From JALOAR01 sp041649615 (GTDB lineage: Bacteria > Patescibacteriota > Minisyncoccia > UBA6257 > Colwellbacteraceae), in the NCBI GenBank assembly GCA_041649615.1, contig JBAZMT010000011.1, positions 1-27,789 on the forward strand: 27,789 nt of DNA, given 5' to 3'. The notes under the pieces are model-generated. The model was given only the letters and a program-made list of their open reading frames with translations. It did no database searches and had not been told where the DNA came from. The position numbers and the translations under genes are program-made. Of this stretch, positions 8,385 through 16,183 are shown in pieces. Within the stretch, counting starts at the first letter, position 1. Every line of letters begins with the position of its first letter.

Positions 8385-8879
8385 ATGATTAGTTTTGCGA
8401 ATTTCCTAACCGGCTCTTGGCGGCACCGCGCAGCCGCTGCTGGGCTCATCCGTCGCTTGCAGACGACGGTAGAGCATATGCGTGTAACCAACGCGACGGT
8501 GACGACCGACATGGTCCGGGGCGAAGTGGTCTGCCTGACCACTGGCGTGCGCCAGGCTCTCCTGGCCCAGGCCAATAAGCTTGCTACGAGCGAATGGGTC
8601 GGTGTGGTCTGCGAGCCCATCGCGGCTGACGAGACCGGCATTGTCCGTATCAACGGCAAGGCATGGGTGCTTTTCGAAGCTGCTCTCGATCCGGCTCCCG
8701 TCGCTGGCGATCCGGTCTACCTTTCTAAAGCCACTGCTGGTCGGCTTACAAACGTTTATCCACTCGCCCCTGGTTTCGGTATTCAAGTCGGCATCATTGT
8801 CGACGCGAGTCCGTATGCAACTGATGGTGCCTGCTGGGTCCAACTTCAACGCTGCTGCGCGCCTGTTCCACAACAATAA
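8385..8879 (+). CDS. Spike or decoration-like protein, paralog 1
   Basis: A 164-residue protein with GAGGAG nine bases before the start. The N-terminal 25 residues are a helix, then the signature VEHMRVTN (29-36). A small beta-barrel-like domain follows, with the motif series GEVVCLTTG, WVGVVCEPIAADETGIVRINGKAWVLF (in parts), PVYLSKATAGRLT and IQVGIIVDAS. This order is typical of phage fibre, knob or decoration proteins of the DUF2190-like type, which form trimers on virion surfaces. The next two genes are paralogs with the same motif order. It is probably part of a receptor-binding or vertex complex. The family comparison comes from the motif pattern and has not been tested by a search. Confidence 0.65.
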   Translation: MISFANFLTGSWRHRAAAAGLIRRLQTTVEHMRVTNATVTTDMVRGEVVCLTTGVRQALLAQANKLATSEWVGVVCEPIAADETGIVRINGKAWVLFEAALDPAPVAGDPVYLSKATAGRLTNVYPLAPGFGIQVGIIVDASPYATDGACWVQLQRCCAPVPQQ

Positions 8880-8891
8880 GGAGTAGAGCCG

Positions 8892-9377
8892 ATGATCCCT
8901 AAAAATGATTCGAGAAGCGACTCTACCTTCCGTGCCTGGCTCCAGTACATGTACCGGGTCCTCGCCACCAAGGTCGAGCATTACCGCCCCACAAACGGCG
9001 AAGCGCCCGGCACTTCGCTTCAGATCGGAGAGGTGGTTTACGCCTCGGGTGACGACGAGGTGAGTCGCGCCTACTCCGAGGAGTTTACCGGAGCCGCTGC
9101 GAGATGGGTCGGAGTGGTCGACAATGGCGGCGCGTCCGGTGCCCAGGTCAGCGTCAAAACCGCCGGTAGGGTTCTTGTCAGGTTCAAGGATGGAGAGACC
9201 CTGGGAGCCGCTCAGGTCGGAACTCCGGTCTACGTCAGCGACGTCGTGGGTCGCGCCACCATGATAAACGCCGGTCTCAGTTTCAGCAGCCAGATCGGTG
9301 TGCTCGAGGATGGTAGCGAGTACGGTCCCACAAACCCTGTAGCCTACGTCTACTTGAAGAGCGCCTGCGGGCGATGA
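8892..9377 (+). CDS. Spike or decoration-like protein, paralog 2
   Basis: A 161-residue second member of the tandem triplet. It carries the shared signature as VEHYRPTNG (28-36), then GEVVYASGDDEV, WVGVVDNGG, VSVKTAGRVLVRF, PVYVSDVVGRATM and SQIGVLED, in the same order and spacing as its neighbours. The N-terminal helix (FRAWLQYMYRVLATK) could trimerise or anchor it. Identity to the flanking copies is modest, so the duplications are old and the copies have probably specialised. The gene is 12 bases behind paralog 1 and 8 bases before paralog 3. Confidence 0.65.
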   Translation: MIPKNDSRSDSTFRAWLQYMYRVLATKVEHYRPTNGEAPGTSLQIGEVVYASGDDEVSRAYSEEFTGAAARWVGVVDNGGASGAQVSVKTAGRVLVRFKDGETLGAAQVGTPVYVSDVVGRATMINAGLSFSSQIGVLEDGSEYGPTNPVAYVYLKSACGR

Positions 9378-9385
9378 GGTGAGTC

Positions 9386-9895
9386 ATGTTCAAAGCCATT
9401 GATCTATTGGTCGAGTCCGCTGCCTCACCTGTCAAGCAGGCATGGGACGGATTGATCCGCGACATCCAGAAGTATGTTGAGCACAATCGAGCCACGAACG
9501 GCTCCTTGGTCAACCTCGCCCGAGGCGACGTGGTCTTCGCGAGCGGGCAGGGCGAAGTCAGCTCTGCCATCACCGACATCGACGGTGAGGAAAACATCGC
9601 CGTTTGCGCCATGGACATTGCCATTGGAGACAGCGGAATCGTCCGAACCACTGGCTATGCCTATGTCCATTTCGAGGACGATTTGACCGATTTCATAGAG
9701 GGTGAGCCTGCGTATCTTTCCGATTCATTTGCTGGGCGAGCGACGCATGAAGCCCCAATAGGATTCCCTAAGAGGATTGGGATAATTGCAGATGTAAGCG
9801 GGTATCAGGGCAATCCTCTTCTCCCCGGCTACAACCCCTTCGCCCTCGTCTGCTTGGGCTATAGCTGCGCCCCCGTAGCCCTCATTCCGAATTGA
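9386..9895 (+). CDS. Spike or decoration-like protein, paralog 3
   Basis: A 169-residue third tandem copy, with VEHNRATNG (31-39), GDVVFASGQGEV, AVCAMDIAIGDSGIVRTTG (in parts), YVHFEDDL, PAYLSDSFAGRATHEA and KRIGIIADVSG. Its N-terminal helix is longer than in the other copies (FKAIDLLVESAASPVKQAWDG), and the C-terminus has a CLGYSCAP pair like the RCCAP end of paralog 1. It is directly followed by the beta-helix gene, which has a comparable helical N-terminus (DIDQGWHRLITFLQ). This suggests that all four attach to the same site. Confidence 0.65.
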   Translation: MFKAIDLLVESAASPVKQAWDGLIRDIQKYVEHNRATNGSLVNLARGDVVFASGQGEVSSAITDIDGEENIAVCAMDIAIGDSGIVRTTGYAYVHFEDDLTDFIEGEPAYLSDSFAGRATHEAPIGFPKRIGIIADVSGYQGNPLLPGYNPFALVCLGYSCAPVALIPN

Positions 9896-9905
9896 TAGGT
9901 GACCC

Positions 9906-11189
9906 ATGTCCTATCCCACACCTCCTCTGTCCAACTCGAAGCATGACATCGATCAGGGTTGGCACAGACTCATCACCTTTCTCCAAAACGGTGGTATCGG
10001 CACGGATTGGAGCAATATCCTCTTCGTCGACCCCGTCAACGGCAGTGACGCGACGGCTGAGCGTGGCAGCTTCACCAAGAAGTACGCCACGGCTCAAGCC
10101 GCGATGGATGCGGCTGAGGTCGGAGATACGGTCTGGCTCAGCCCCGGCATCCATATCCTGGCGCAGCCACTCACCTGGTCCACGTTCAGCAATGTCACGC
10201 TCAGAGGCTTTAGCCGAAATGAGACGATACTGTCTGGCATCGTCAACGTCGGTGCCGTAGACGCTATGTCCATTCGTGACATTTCTGTGGTCGAATTGAA
10301 CATGGACGGCTCGGCAGATGCAAACAGCTATGGTCAAGCCATACTCTCGGACGTGCGAGTCTTGGGAGACATTACCATAGCCACAGCAAATCGTGTCGAC
10401 TTCCACAACGTCAGAGCGGTCGATGTCAACCTAACTGAGACGGGACCAGTCTACGTCGACTCGTGTGAGTTTGCGGACGTCACCGTTGACTATCCACTAG
10501 CACCAGCATCTGCTCCCAACTCTGGTCGAGGAGTTGTAGTTGTAACGTCCTCCACATTCAGCGACGTTACCGTGTCTGCTCTCGGCGCAGTGGTTCTCGG
10601 CAAAGATACACAAGTCGTAAATATCAGCGCTAGTATCCTGGACAATGCGACGATGCAGCATGGCGCGATCTGGTCGAGCGGAAAGGTTGGTGGGACAATC
10701 ACCGTCAACTTCACGCTCGAAAATCTCGTCGCGCCCGACAATGAGATCGCTAGGTTCGACTATGCCGAGATCGGTGGCATCGTTTCGTGTACCAATGATG
10801 GTCTTGGTGGTGGAACTCAGCGAGCCAGGATCAACTTCCGGCACGCCTCACTATACGATACCGTAGGCCCGCACCTCTTCGGCGACCTTGTCGACGCGGA
10901 TCTGCGAGAGGCTCTTTTCAGCCAAGGCTCAATCGATCTTATCAATCTCGGCACTGGGACTGTCGATAGAACGAATTGGTACATCATTGAACCTGACGGT
11001 TCTGGTGGCGTCGTTTCGATTGTGCCACCGTACCCAGCCGGGAAAACCGACTACAGCATCTCCTGTGAGCTTCAGGTCAATACCGATGGACCCGTGGAAG
11101 TCGATTCCAAGGCTGAAAACCAATTCGCTAGAACCAAAACTGCGGACACCGGAGATGTTCGTTACCTCCTTGTCCGACCCTACGACTGA
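9906..11189 (+). CDS. Right-handed beta-helix protein, putative receptor-binding spike
   Basis: A 427-residue protein. After a short helical N-terminus (residues 10-30), residues about 40-300 show a pectate-lyase-like parallel beta-helix. The entry motif FVDPVNGSDATAERGS is followed by YATAQAAMDAAEVGDTVWLSPG, the classic first rungs of such proteins, and then irregular turns rich in V, I, T, N and D. The last 100 residues form a separate beta-domain (NWYIIEPDGSGG, TDYSISCELQVNT). This fold is common in phage spikes that bind or cut surface polysaccharide. No catalytic residues can be assigned. It follows the three spike paralogs and is most likely the outermost host-contact protein of that complex. 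Confidence 0.7.
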   Translation: MSYPTPPLSNSKHDIDQGWHRLITFLQNGGIGTDWSNILFVDPVNGSDATAERGSFTKKYATAQAAMDAAEVGDTVWLSPGIHILAQPLTWSTFSNVTLRGFSRNETILSGIVNVGAVDAMSIRDISVVELNMDGSADANSYGQAILSDVRVLGDITIATANRVDFHNVRAVDVNLTETGPVYVDSCEFADVTVDYPLAPASAPNSGRGVVVVTSSTFSDVTVSALGAVVLGKDTQVVNISASILDNATMQHGAIWSSGKVGGTITVNFTLENLVAPDNEIARFDYAEIGGIVSCTNDGLGGGTQRARINFRHASLYDTVGPHLFGDLVDADLREALFSQGSIDLINLGTGTVDRTNWYIIEPDGSGGVVSIVPPYPAGKTDYSISCELQVNTDGPVEVDSKAENQFARTKTADTGDVRYLLVRPYD

Positions 11190-11197
11190 GGTGAATG

Positions 11198-11368
11198 ATG
11201 CGTAAGACAAGTCTCGACTGTTCCGGTAACGGATGCTGCCCCGACGCGGAGATCAACGAGGATCGAAGTGTCACGCTGAGCGAGGGGACCTTCTCTCTCG
11301 TCTTGCGACCCGAGAGCGCTGAGAAGCTCGCTCAATTCCTCATCGAGCAGGGATACGCCAAGGTATGA
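11198..11368 (+). CDS. Small Cys-containing protein (56 aa)
   Basis: A short gene placed between the beta-helix gene and the membrane protein. GAGG (11188-11191) lies six bases before this ATG; the adjacent in-frame ATG at 11195 is possible but too close. The product begins MRKTSLDCSGNGCCPDAEI and continues with a compact segment (RSVTLSEGTFSLVLRPESAEKLAQFLIEQG) that resembles a small beta-beta-alpha unit. Three cysteines in six positions suggest metal or disulfide use. It is tightly packed with its neighbours, which supports it being real. Function unknown. Confidence 0.55.
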   Translation: MRKTSLDCSGNGCCPDAEINEDRSVTLSEGTFSLVLRPESAEKLAQFLIEQGYAKV

Positions 11369-11371
11369 TCG

Positions 11372-11734
11372 GTGGATCGGTTCCTTCCCTGCCTTCTCGG
11401 AGCCGTGGGCCTGACGCTGGTAGTGACGCTGTCACACATCGCGTGGCCGCTGCGCTTCTTCGGCTGTAGGCTGCTCAGAGCCCTCGGCCTCAAGCTCCCC
11501 TGCCCCCTGTACTGCTCGATGTGCTTCGGCTTCTGGGCCGGGCTCATTTCTCGCATATTCTGCCCCGGCAACATTTCGCTAAGCCACGACATGCTCTATG
11601 ATTGTCTCGTTATGGGATTTTCAACCTCGGCTGTCGCCCTGCTCGCCTCTACCTGGCTCCGAAGCCGTGGTGAGCACACCTGTCCGAGTCACGACACCCG
11701 CAAGTGGCGCAAGCGAGTCGTGGGGAGGCGATAG
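11372..11734 (+). CDS. Small membrane protein with Cys motif (DUF1360-like)
   Basis: A 120-residue protein from a GTG start three bases after the upstream stop. It has hydrophobic segments at about 7-28, 50-65 and 77-95 and a basic C-terminus (TRKWRKRVVGRR). The motif CPLYCSMCFGFWAG (43-57) matches the Cys-x-x-Cys plus W/F-x-G pattern of small phage and bacterial membrane proteins of the DUF1360 type. It lies just before the M15 peptidase, so it could belong to the lysis set, for example as a holin or regulator; this is inference. The family likeness is from motif recall only. Confidence 0.6.
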   Translation: MDRFLPCLLGAVGLTLVVTLSHIAWPLRFFGCRLLRALGLKLPCPLYCSMCFGFWAGLISRIFCPGNISLSHDMLYDCLVMGFSTSAVALLASTWLRSRGEHTCPSHDTRKWRKRVVGRR

Positions 11735-11738
11735 GGTC

Positions 11739-12344
11739 ATGGCAAGCGTCAAGCTCGAGGACCTCACTCCCGACACGCTCGAGGTGGCGAAGCGCTTCCT
11801 TGAAGCGGCAGAGGCTCAGGGCATCAGGGTCAAGGTCATCTCTACGCTAAGAACGTGTGAGGAGCAGACCCGAATCTATGCGCAGGGCAGGACCGAGCCG
11901 GGAGCCGTCATAAGCGGCGCGTCGGGCTGTAGAAGCTGGCATGTCTGGGGCCGCGCCTTCGACGTCCTCATCCTTGACGAAAACGGCTCAGCGGTCACGG
12001 ATGGTAGAGACCAGAGATACGATAGGCTAGGCGATATCGGCAGAGACTTTGGACTCATCTGGGGCGGCAACTTCTCATGGGGCCGCGACGCGGTACACTT
12101 CGAGTATCATCCCGGCCTATCGATGAACGATATCTGCCCCGACCGCAGCAACGACGCGAATACCTGCCAGAAGCAAATCGACCACTACAACGCCAACGCG
12201 GCTTATCCTCCCGGAGTCGTATCGGTCAAAATCGTTGGCGGCGATGAGTCTGACTTTAGCGTGGCAAAGATAATAGCGTCGGCATTCGTCGGCGCTCTCG
12301 CCTACCACTTCGCCAACAAGCTCATAAAGCAAAGCAGGCTTTAG
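11739..12344 (+). CDS. M15-family D,D-/L,D-carboxypeptidase-like endolysin
   Basis: A 201-residue predicted zinc peptidase that cuts peptide stems of peptidoglycan. The start at 11739 is chosen because GGGGAGG lies ten bases upstream and the domain begins there; the reading frame is open further upstream inside the preceding gene. M15 hallmarks are present: SxHxxGxAxD as SWHVWGRAFD with zinc ligands H68 and D75, then WGRDAVHFEYH with candidate catalytic D117 and third ligand H120. Residues about 172-195 form a weakly hydrophobic C-terminal helix with a basic end (NKLIKQSRL), so it may be membrane-attached like other proteins here. The gene order M15, unknown, holin-like, coiled-coil membrane protein looks like a lysis cassette. 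Confidence 0.85.
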   Translation: MASVKLEDLTPDTLEVAKRFLEAAEAQGIRVKVISTLRTCEEQTRIYAQGRTEPGAVISGASGCRSWHVWGRAFDVLILDENGSAVTDGRDQRYDRLGDIGRDFGLIWGGNFSWGRDAVHFEYHPGLSMNDICPDRSNDANTCQKQIDHYNANAAYPPGVVSVKIVGGDESDFSVAKIIASAFVGALAYHFANKLIKQSRL

Positions 12345-12346
12345 AC

Positions 12347-12910
12347 ATGACGTGCCAGATCGACATCTTCAGTCAGGATATTGGAAGTCAGATCCATCTC
12401 ACATTTGTGAGGGAATGGACGAGGGGCGTACTTGGCAATGAAGCGGTCAAGAAGCTCGACGACGGCTTGAGGGATGGTAAACCGACGTCGGTCCCCAAGG
12501 AAGTCGACGATGCGATCCAGTACTGCATGATGGCTATGGATGCGGGGCAGGTCGTTCCCGGCGCGTGGCAAGGCAGCGATGGAGTCTGCCGCATCGACTG
12601 GCCGAGGATGGCTTGCTTCGCCAACTGGTATATGTCGCAGAGCGACAAGGTGAAGGAGTCGGTTCGAAAAGCGATGCGGGAGGGGGACGGCGCGGCGTGG
12701 ATCGTTCATGGCTCGCCGAACGCGACGACCTACTGCGTCTCGGAAAGCAGCCACGAGGGTTGCTGCCGATCCGATATCTGGGCCGACTCCGCATATACCT
12801 ATCTATCCGATCCGGTGAGGGAAGATAAGCCTTTCTGGTCGTGGTGGAAGATGGGCCTTGCCGCTGTCACTCTCGGCATCGGCGCGGCTGTGATTCAGAA
12901 GAAATGGTGA
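12347..12910 (+). CDS. Tail-anchored Cys-rich protein, unknown
   Basis: A 187-residue protein of unrecognised family, starting two bases behind the M15 gene. The soluble part (residues 1-155) is helical in its first half. It has several cysteines, including C-V-S plus GCC near 142-152, which would suit disulfides outside the cytoplasm. A transmembrane helix at about 164-183 begins with WSWWK and ends with the basic tail QKKW. It shares the anchor architecture with ten other proteins. Position between an endolysin and a holin-like gene suggests a role in lysis or wall contact, but no motif supports a specific activity. Confidence 0.55.
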   Translation: MTCQIDIFSQDIGSQIHLTFVREWTRGVLGNEAVKKLDDGLRDGKPTSVPKEVDDAIQYCMMAMDAGQVVPGAWQGSDGVCRIDWPRMACFANWYMSQSDKVKESVRKAMREGDGAAWIVHGSPNATTYCVSESSHEGCCRSDIWADSAYTYLSDPVREDKPFWSWWKMGLAAVTLGIGAAVIQKKW

Positions 12911-12921
12911 GAGGTAGAGCA

Positions 12922-13308
12922 GTGGAACCTATCTATGTCGAACGCTTCAAGGACCTGGCCGGATTCGCGGTTTGGATCTCGCTTCTACTCGTGCCGACAA
13001 TCGCGGCTGCCAAGGCGCATATCCCCGGCCTTTCCGGTTGGAAAACGCTTGTCACCTCTCTTGCCTTTGGACTTCTTATCGTGGGCCTGCTCGTGAAGCC
13101 GGTATCGGTATCGCAGTGGCTCGACGCGGGGCTTGTCGGGCTGATGTCGGCCCTGATCGCCGTGGGTGGGGATAGCTACCTCTTCCGAGTCTTGAGCAAG
13201 GTGAAGGCACCTGCGGTCCTTCCCATGGACCGCCCCACCGTGCCGCCCGCCGAATTCCCACGAACCGAAGCGCCGACCCGGCCCGACCATGAGGAGATCA
13301 AGCTGTGA
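12922..13308 (+). CDS. Holin-like three-span membrane protein
   Basis: A 128-residue protein from a GTG start preceded by a purine-rich GAGAGGTAGAG. The frame is open upstream to an ATG at 12841, but that lies inside the preceding gene. Three hydrophobic spans are visible at about 13-32, 42-60 and 67-90, followed by a Pro/Glu-rich soluble tail of about 35 residues (DRPTVPPAEFPRTEAPTRPD). Size, number of spans, charged tail and position downstream of an M15 peptidase fit a holin that releases the endolysin or depolarises the membrane. Holins share little sequence, so this stays a context-based call. Confidence 0.5.
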   Translation: MEPIYVERFKDLAGFAVWISLLLVPTIAAAKAHIPGLSGWKTLVTSLAFGLLIVGLLVKPVSVSQWLDAGLVGLMSALIAVGGDSYLFRVLSKVKAPAVLPMDRPTVPPAEFPRTEAPTRPDHEEIKL

Positions 13309-13994
13309 ACCAGCCATACCAAGACTCTGACGAGGAGCCTGGAAACGGGTCGTGCGCCAAACTGCATGTGCATCATAGCAAGCTGCTAGCCGACCATTCC
13401 AAGCGTCTCGCCTCGATAGAGCGGGAGGGGAGCATGTCGAGCAAAGCTATTGAGGGGAAGCTTGACCTTGTCGTGAAAGGTGTAGGGGACCTTTCCGAGT
13501 CGTATGGGAACCTGATGGCAAAGGTGACGACGATAGACACGTCAGTGTCTGGACTCATAGGAACGTACAAGTCCCTTTTCGACAAGATTGCTGAATTCGA
13601 CTCTTCGCTAGTCGCACACAAGAAGATGTGTGACTCGAGGCATGAGGACATCGACGTCAAGATGGCTGACTTGGTTGAAGACGAGTTTGATATCGACACC
13701 AGCATCATCAGCGCAATGACTGGCAAAGAGGTCAAAACCGTATTGACCCAGGAACGTAAGGCTAGAAACGAGCTTGAGAAGAAGGTCGATAGTCTACTCG
13801 TCGAACGGCAGATCCATGAGCGTGAGAAGAAGGCTGTGGCCGAGGCGAAGCAGCACTGGAGCGATGAGATAGAGAAGACCAAGGCTGAGACAGAGAAGAC
13901 CAAAACGGCTAGGTATGGCATGTACGGAGGCATCTTCGTTGCCATTGTGACAACTGTGGGAACGATTGTTGTTGCGGCTCTGAAGCTGCTGTGA
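13305..13994 (+). CDS. Coiled-coil protein with C-terminal membrane helix
   Basis: A 229-residue protein. The GTG start overlaps the upstream stop (GTGA) with GAGGAG eight bases before it. Residues about 20-200 are mostly helical with long heptad stretches (for example ERKARNELEKKVDSLLVERQ and DEIEKTKAETEKTKT). One transmembrane segment lies at about 206-226 (GIFVAIVTTVGTIVVAALKLL in parts). A second in-frame ATG at 13434 has a strong GGGAGGGG four to ten bases upstream and would give a product 43 residues shorter. A rod on a membrane anchor behind a holin-like gene could act as a spanin-like or spacer protein, or as a lysis regulator if both starts are used. Family not recognised. Confidence 0.6.
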   Translation: MNQPYQDSDEEPGNGSCAKLHVHHSKLLADHSKRLASIEREGSMSSKAIEGKLDLVVKGVGDLSESYGNLMAKVTTIDTSVSGLIGTYKSLFDKIAEFDSSLVAHKKMCDSRHEDIDVKMADLVEDEFDIDTSIISAMTGKEVKTVLTQERKARNELEKKVDSLLVERQIHEREKKAVAEAKQHWSDEIEKTKAETEKTKTARYGMYGGIFVAIVTTVGTIVVAALKLL

Positions 13995-14001
13995 GGCATA
14001 G

Positions 14002-14961
14002 ATGGCAAACTACACCAACACTCTGAATCGCGGCCACGTCTACTATGGGCGAATCACGTATTCTATTCAGGGATCTCAGAAGGTCTCTGAAGAGAGTATG
14101 AGCAAGTTCCTCCGCGCCAAGGCTTGGATAGCTCCATACGAGCCCAATAAGACTAAGGCTGAGATAACTGCTGAACAGTCAGACAAAACTAAGGCTACCA
14201 ATCCGGCCAACTTTGTCAGTGGAGATAGTGGCGAGGGATGGCCATACAACCATGCGGAGCAGTACGAGGTGTTCCCAGGAACTACCAAGCTATCAGAGCC
14301 TACCACGGGCAGGAAGACGGCTTGGTTTAGGGCTAAGTGGAACGGTGACACTCATAAAGTAGTCATGAAGTACCAGTCCGATACAAGTATTGCTATCGAA
14401 GACCTGTTCGATCAGAACGAGGATCTTGTAGTACTCAAGGCTGGCGAGCCTATGAATATGCCGATACCTGAGACCGTAAAGACTGGCAGTGACACCAGTG
14501 GTACTGAGCCAGGTTTTTTAGACACGAGTAGTCCAAAGCCTGGTGATTGGCCGGAAACTAAAGCGCCAATCAAGGTGGTATCACCGATATCCGCCGCATT
14601 CTCTCCACTCACACCAGGTAGTGGCGACGGCGGAAGCGGAGGCAAAGAGAGTTTTAGCCCTGGTGACAAATCCACCGGGGATAGGGAACAAGAGAGCGGT
14701 GGTAGAGGAAGCTTCAGTCCCGGCAAATCCACCGGGGATAGAGAACAGTCTCGTGACCCCGAGGCTCCACCGCTCGGCGACGACTATGAAACCGAGCCAA
14801 AGCCAGAGCCCGATCCTCTTGAGGCTGGCGGCTGGAGCGAGCCGATGCAAAATGAGCCAAACGATGAGGGCAAGGACAGTGGTAACACCGCGATCTGGCT
14901 CGGACTCGGTGCGGTAGGCATCGGCGCTCTGATCTGGTGGGCTTCAACGCAAAAAAAGTAG
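14002..14961 (+). CDS. Tail-anchored protein with low-complexity linker
   Basis: A 319-residue protein. Residues 1-160 are an unrecognised soluble domain (YYGRITYSIQGSQ, KTAWFRAKWNGDTHKVVMKY) encoded by noticeably more AT-rich DNA than the rest. Residues about 165-290 are a Gly/Ser/Pro/Glu linker holding an imperfect repeat (SFSPGDKSTGDREQ then SFSPGKSTGDREQ). Residues about 297-314 form the membrane helix (AIWLGLGAVGIGALIWWAS) and the tail is TQKK. The helix resembles those of the proteins at 16180 and 16508. The compositional break suggests that a foreign head domain was joined to a resident linker and anchor. Function unknown. Confidence 0.6.
   Translation: MANYTNTLNRGHVYYGRITYSIQGSQKVSEESMSKFLRAKAWIAPYEPNKTKAEITAEQSDKTKATNPANFVSGDSGEGWPYNHAEQYEVFPGTTKLSEPTTGRKTAWFRAKWNGDTHKVVMKYQSDTSIAIEDLFDQNEDLVVLKAGEPMNMPIPETVKTGSDTSGTEPGFLDTSSPKPGDWPETKAPIKVVSPISAAFSPLTPGSGDGGSGGKESFSPGDKSTGDREQESGGRGSFSPGKSTGDREQSRDPEAPPLGDDYETEPKPEPDPLEAGGWSEPMQNEPNDEGKDSGNTAIWLGLGAVGIGALIWWASTQKK
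14668..14741 (+). repeat. Imperfect 57-bp-offset repeat in the linker
   Basis: The 17-base string AAATCCACCGGGGATAG occurs at 14668-14684 and 14725-14741, with similar flanks on both sides encoding SFSPG-[D]-KSTGDREQ twice. It marks linker growth by tandem duplication. One copy carries an extra Asp codon. Confidence 0.8.
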
Positions 14962-14969
14962 GTGACAGA

Positions 14970-15389
14970 ATGAGATCATACAACTTCGTGGCGTATTCAC
15001 TCTTCGTGGCCGCTATGGCTTTGAACCCGCTCTCCTGCGCCCATCTCGACGCGGCATGCGCCAAGGCGCTCCCCGTGCTGGCGCAAGGCAACGTTCTGGT
15101 CAACGAGGCGCAGGACGCCCTGGCTCAGGCCCAGGTCGCCATCGACGCGTTCCCGGAGAGCGGTGAGAAGACCAAGGCGATTGCCGCGTTGGCGCAGGCC
15201 AGGAGCGCGCTTCGCGTCTCCGAGTCGATGCTACACGCCTCGAGCGAAGCCTGCTCTCAGCCCGATCTGCCGGGAATCTTCCGAGCCTTCGCGCAGGCAT
15301 GGGATGTGATTCGCACCTTCCTGTCGACCTTCGGTGGAGTCGGCGGCTCGCCTGTCGCCGATCCCAGAGCGTACCTTCTGACCAAGTAG
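14970..15389 (+). CDS. Putative lipoprotein, helical (139 aa)
   Basis: A secreted protein with an N-terminal signal-like segment (MRSYNFVAYSLFVAAMALNP) ending at LSC-AH, where Cys23 could be lipidated; the box is imperfect because Pro precedes Leu-Ser-Cys. The start at 14970 is chosen over the upstream in-frame ATG at 14937 because that one lies within the previous gene and the signal begins here. The mature part is Ala-rich and helical (residues 30-90), resembling small periplasmic helical-bundle proteins. Spacing to the neighbours is short. It could be an outer-membrane spanin partner for the coiled-coil protein at 13305, but an intervening gene weakens that idea. Confidence 0.55.
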   Translation: MRSYNFVAYSLFVAAMALNPLSCAHLDAACAKALPVLAQGNVLVNEAQDALAQAQVAIDAFPESGEKTKAIAALAQARSALRVSESMLHASSEACSQPDLPGIFRAFAQAWDVIRTFLSTFGGVGGSPVADPRAYLLTK

Positions 15390-15406
15390 AGAGAGGGTGA
15401 CCTTCG

Positions 15407-16183
15407 ATGCGAAACGTGAAGTTCGGCCTCGAGCCTACGCCGAAAGAGATCGCGCCATGGGGGACCGTGGGGGCGCTCGACGCCAACACTCCCAGCGAAG
15501 ATACGCATTTGCAGCGGTTCTCTCGCATCGGTGGCAATCAGACCGTCACCAGTACCTGCGTGTGGTGGGCCTTTGTTAACGCGGTATACAACACGCTTCG
15601 CTATGAAGGCATCAACGCGAAATGGATGAGCGTACTGGCCGGGTACTTCGCGACTCGCATGCGAACCAATGGTGGCAAAAAGGACAGGCTTGTCGACTTC
15701 GGCTGCCGCCCACCCGATGCCGCTGCGGTGGTTTCCGAACTGGGTCTCATCAGCGACGCGAAGTGGCCCTTCATCCCGTCTCGCGTCAATGAGGAGCCCG
15801 ACTACGGTGCGCTCATCTCGGCAATCGAGGGCTGGGTCAGAATGAAGCGCATCATCGCGCCAGAGGGGCAAAACGGGGCAGCGATTCGACAAATCATCTC
15901 CGGTACGCATCGCCCAGTCCTGATCGGCCAGAGCGTTGACGAGCCGTACATCGACTGGGTTCCTGGAAAGCTGCCATGGGTCCTCACCGGGGAAATCGTG
16001 GGCAGGCACATGGAACTCGCCGACTCCTACAACAGCCATGGTCCCCTAACCGTCTCGAGTTGGGGCGATCCCTACCGCCGCAACCTTGCGTGGCGGATGG
16101 TTGAGGACGATAATGTCCACGAGCTTTGGTACCTAGAGATCGACAGGAACAAGGCATTCGAGATGTTTGGAGCCGCAAAATGA
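15407..16183 (+). CDS. Papain-like cysteine peptidase (C1-type)
   Basis: A 258-residue protein with the landmarks of the papain fold. Q45 serves as oxyanion residue and C51 as nucleophile in NQTVTSTCVWWAF, comparable to the Q-x5-C-x-x-WAF of C1 peptidases. H201 lies in GRHMELADSY and is followed by VSSWGDPY, which aligns with the NSWG region of papain. The usual catalytic Asn appears replaced by Ser217, although N209 is close. No signal or propeptide is visible, so it would work in the cytoplasm or inside particles. Candidate jobs are maturation of virion proteins, perhaps at the NP-punctuated polyproteins nearby, or host interaction. Its stop overlaps the start of the next tail-anchored gene. 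Confidence 0.65.
   Translation: MRNVKFGLEPTPKEIAPWGTVGALDANTPSEDTHLQRFSRIGGNQTVTSTCVWWAFVNAVYNTLRYEGINAKWMSVLAGYFATRMRTNGGKKDRLVDFGCRPPDAAAVVSELGLISDAKWPFIPSRVNEEPDYGALISAIEGWVRMKRIIAPEGQNGAAIRQIISGTHRPVLIGQSVDEPYIDWVPGKLPWVLTGEIVGRHMELADSYNSHGPLTVSSWGDPYRRNLAWRMVEDDNVHELWYLEIDRNKAFEMFGAAK

Noticed and set aside
15257..16039. Minus-strand open frame of 260 codons
   Set aside because: Fully antisense to the papain-like protease and lipoprotein, with no recognisable product.
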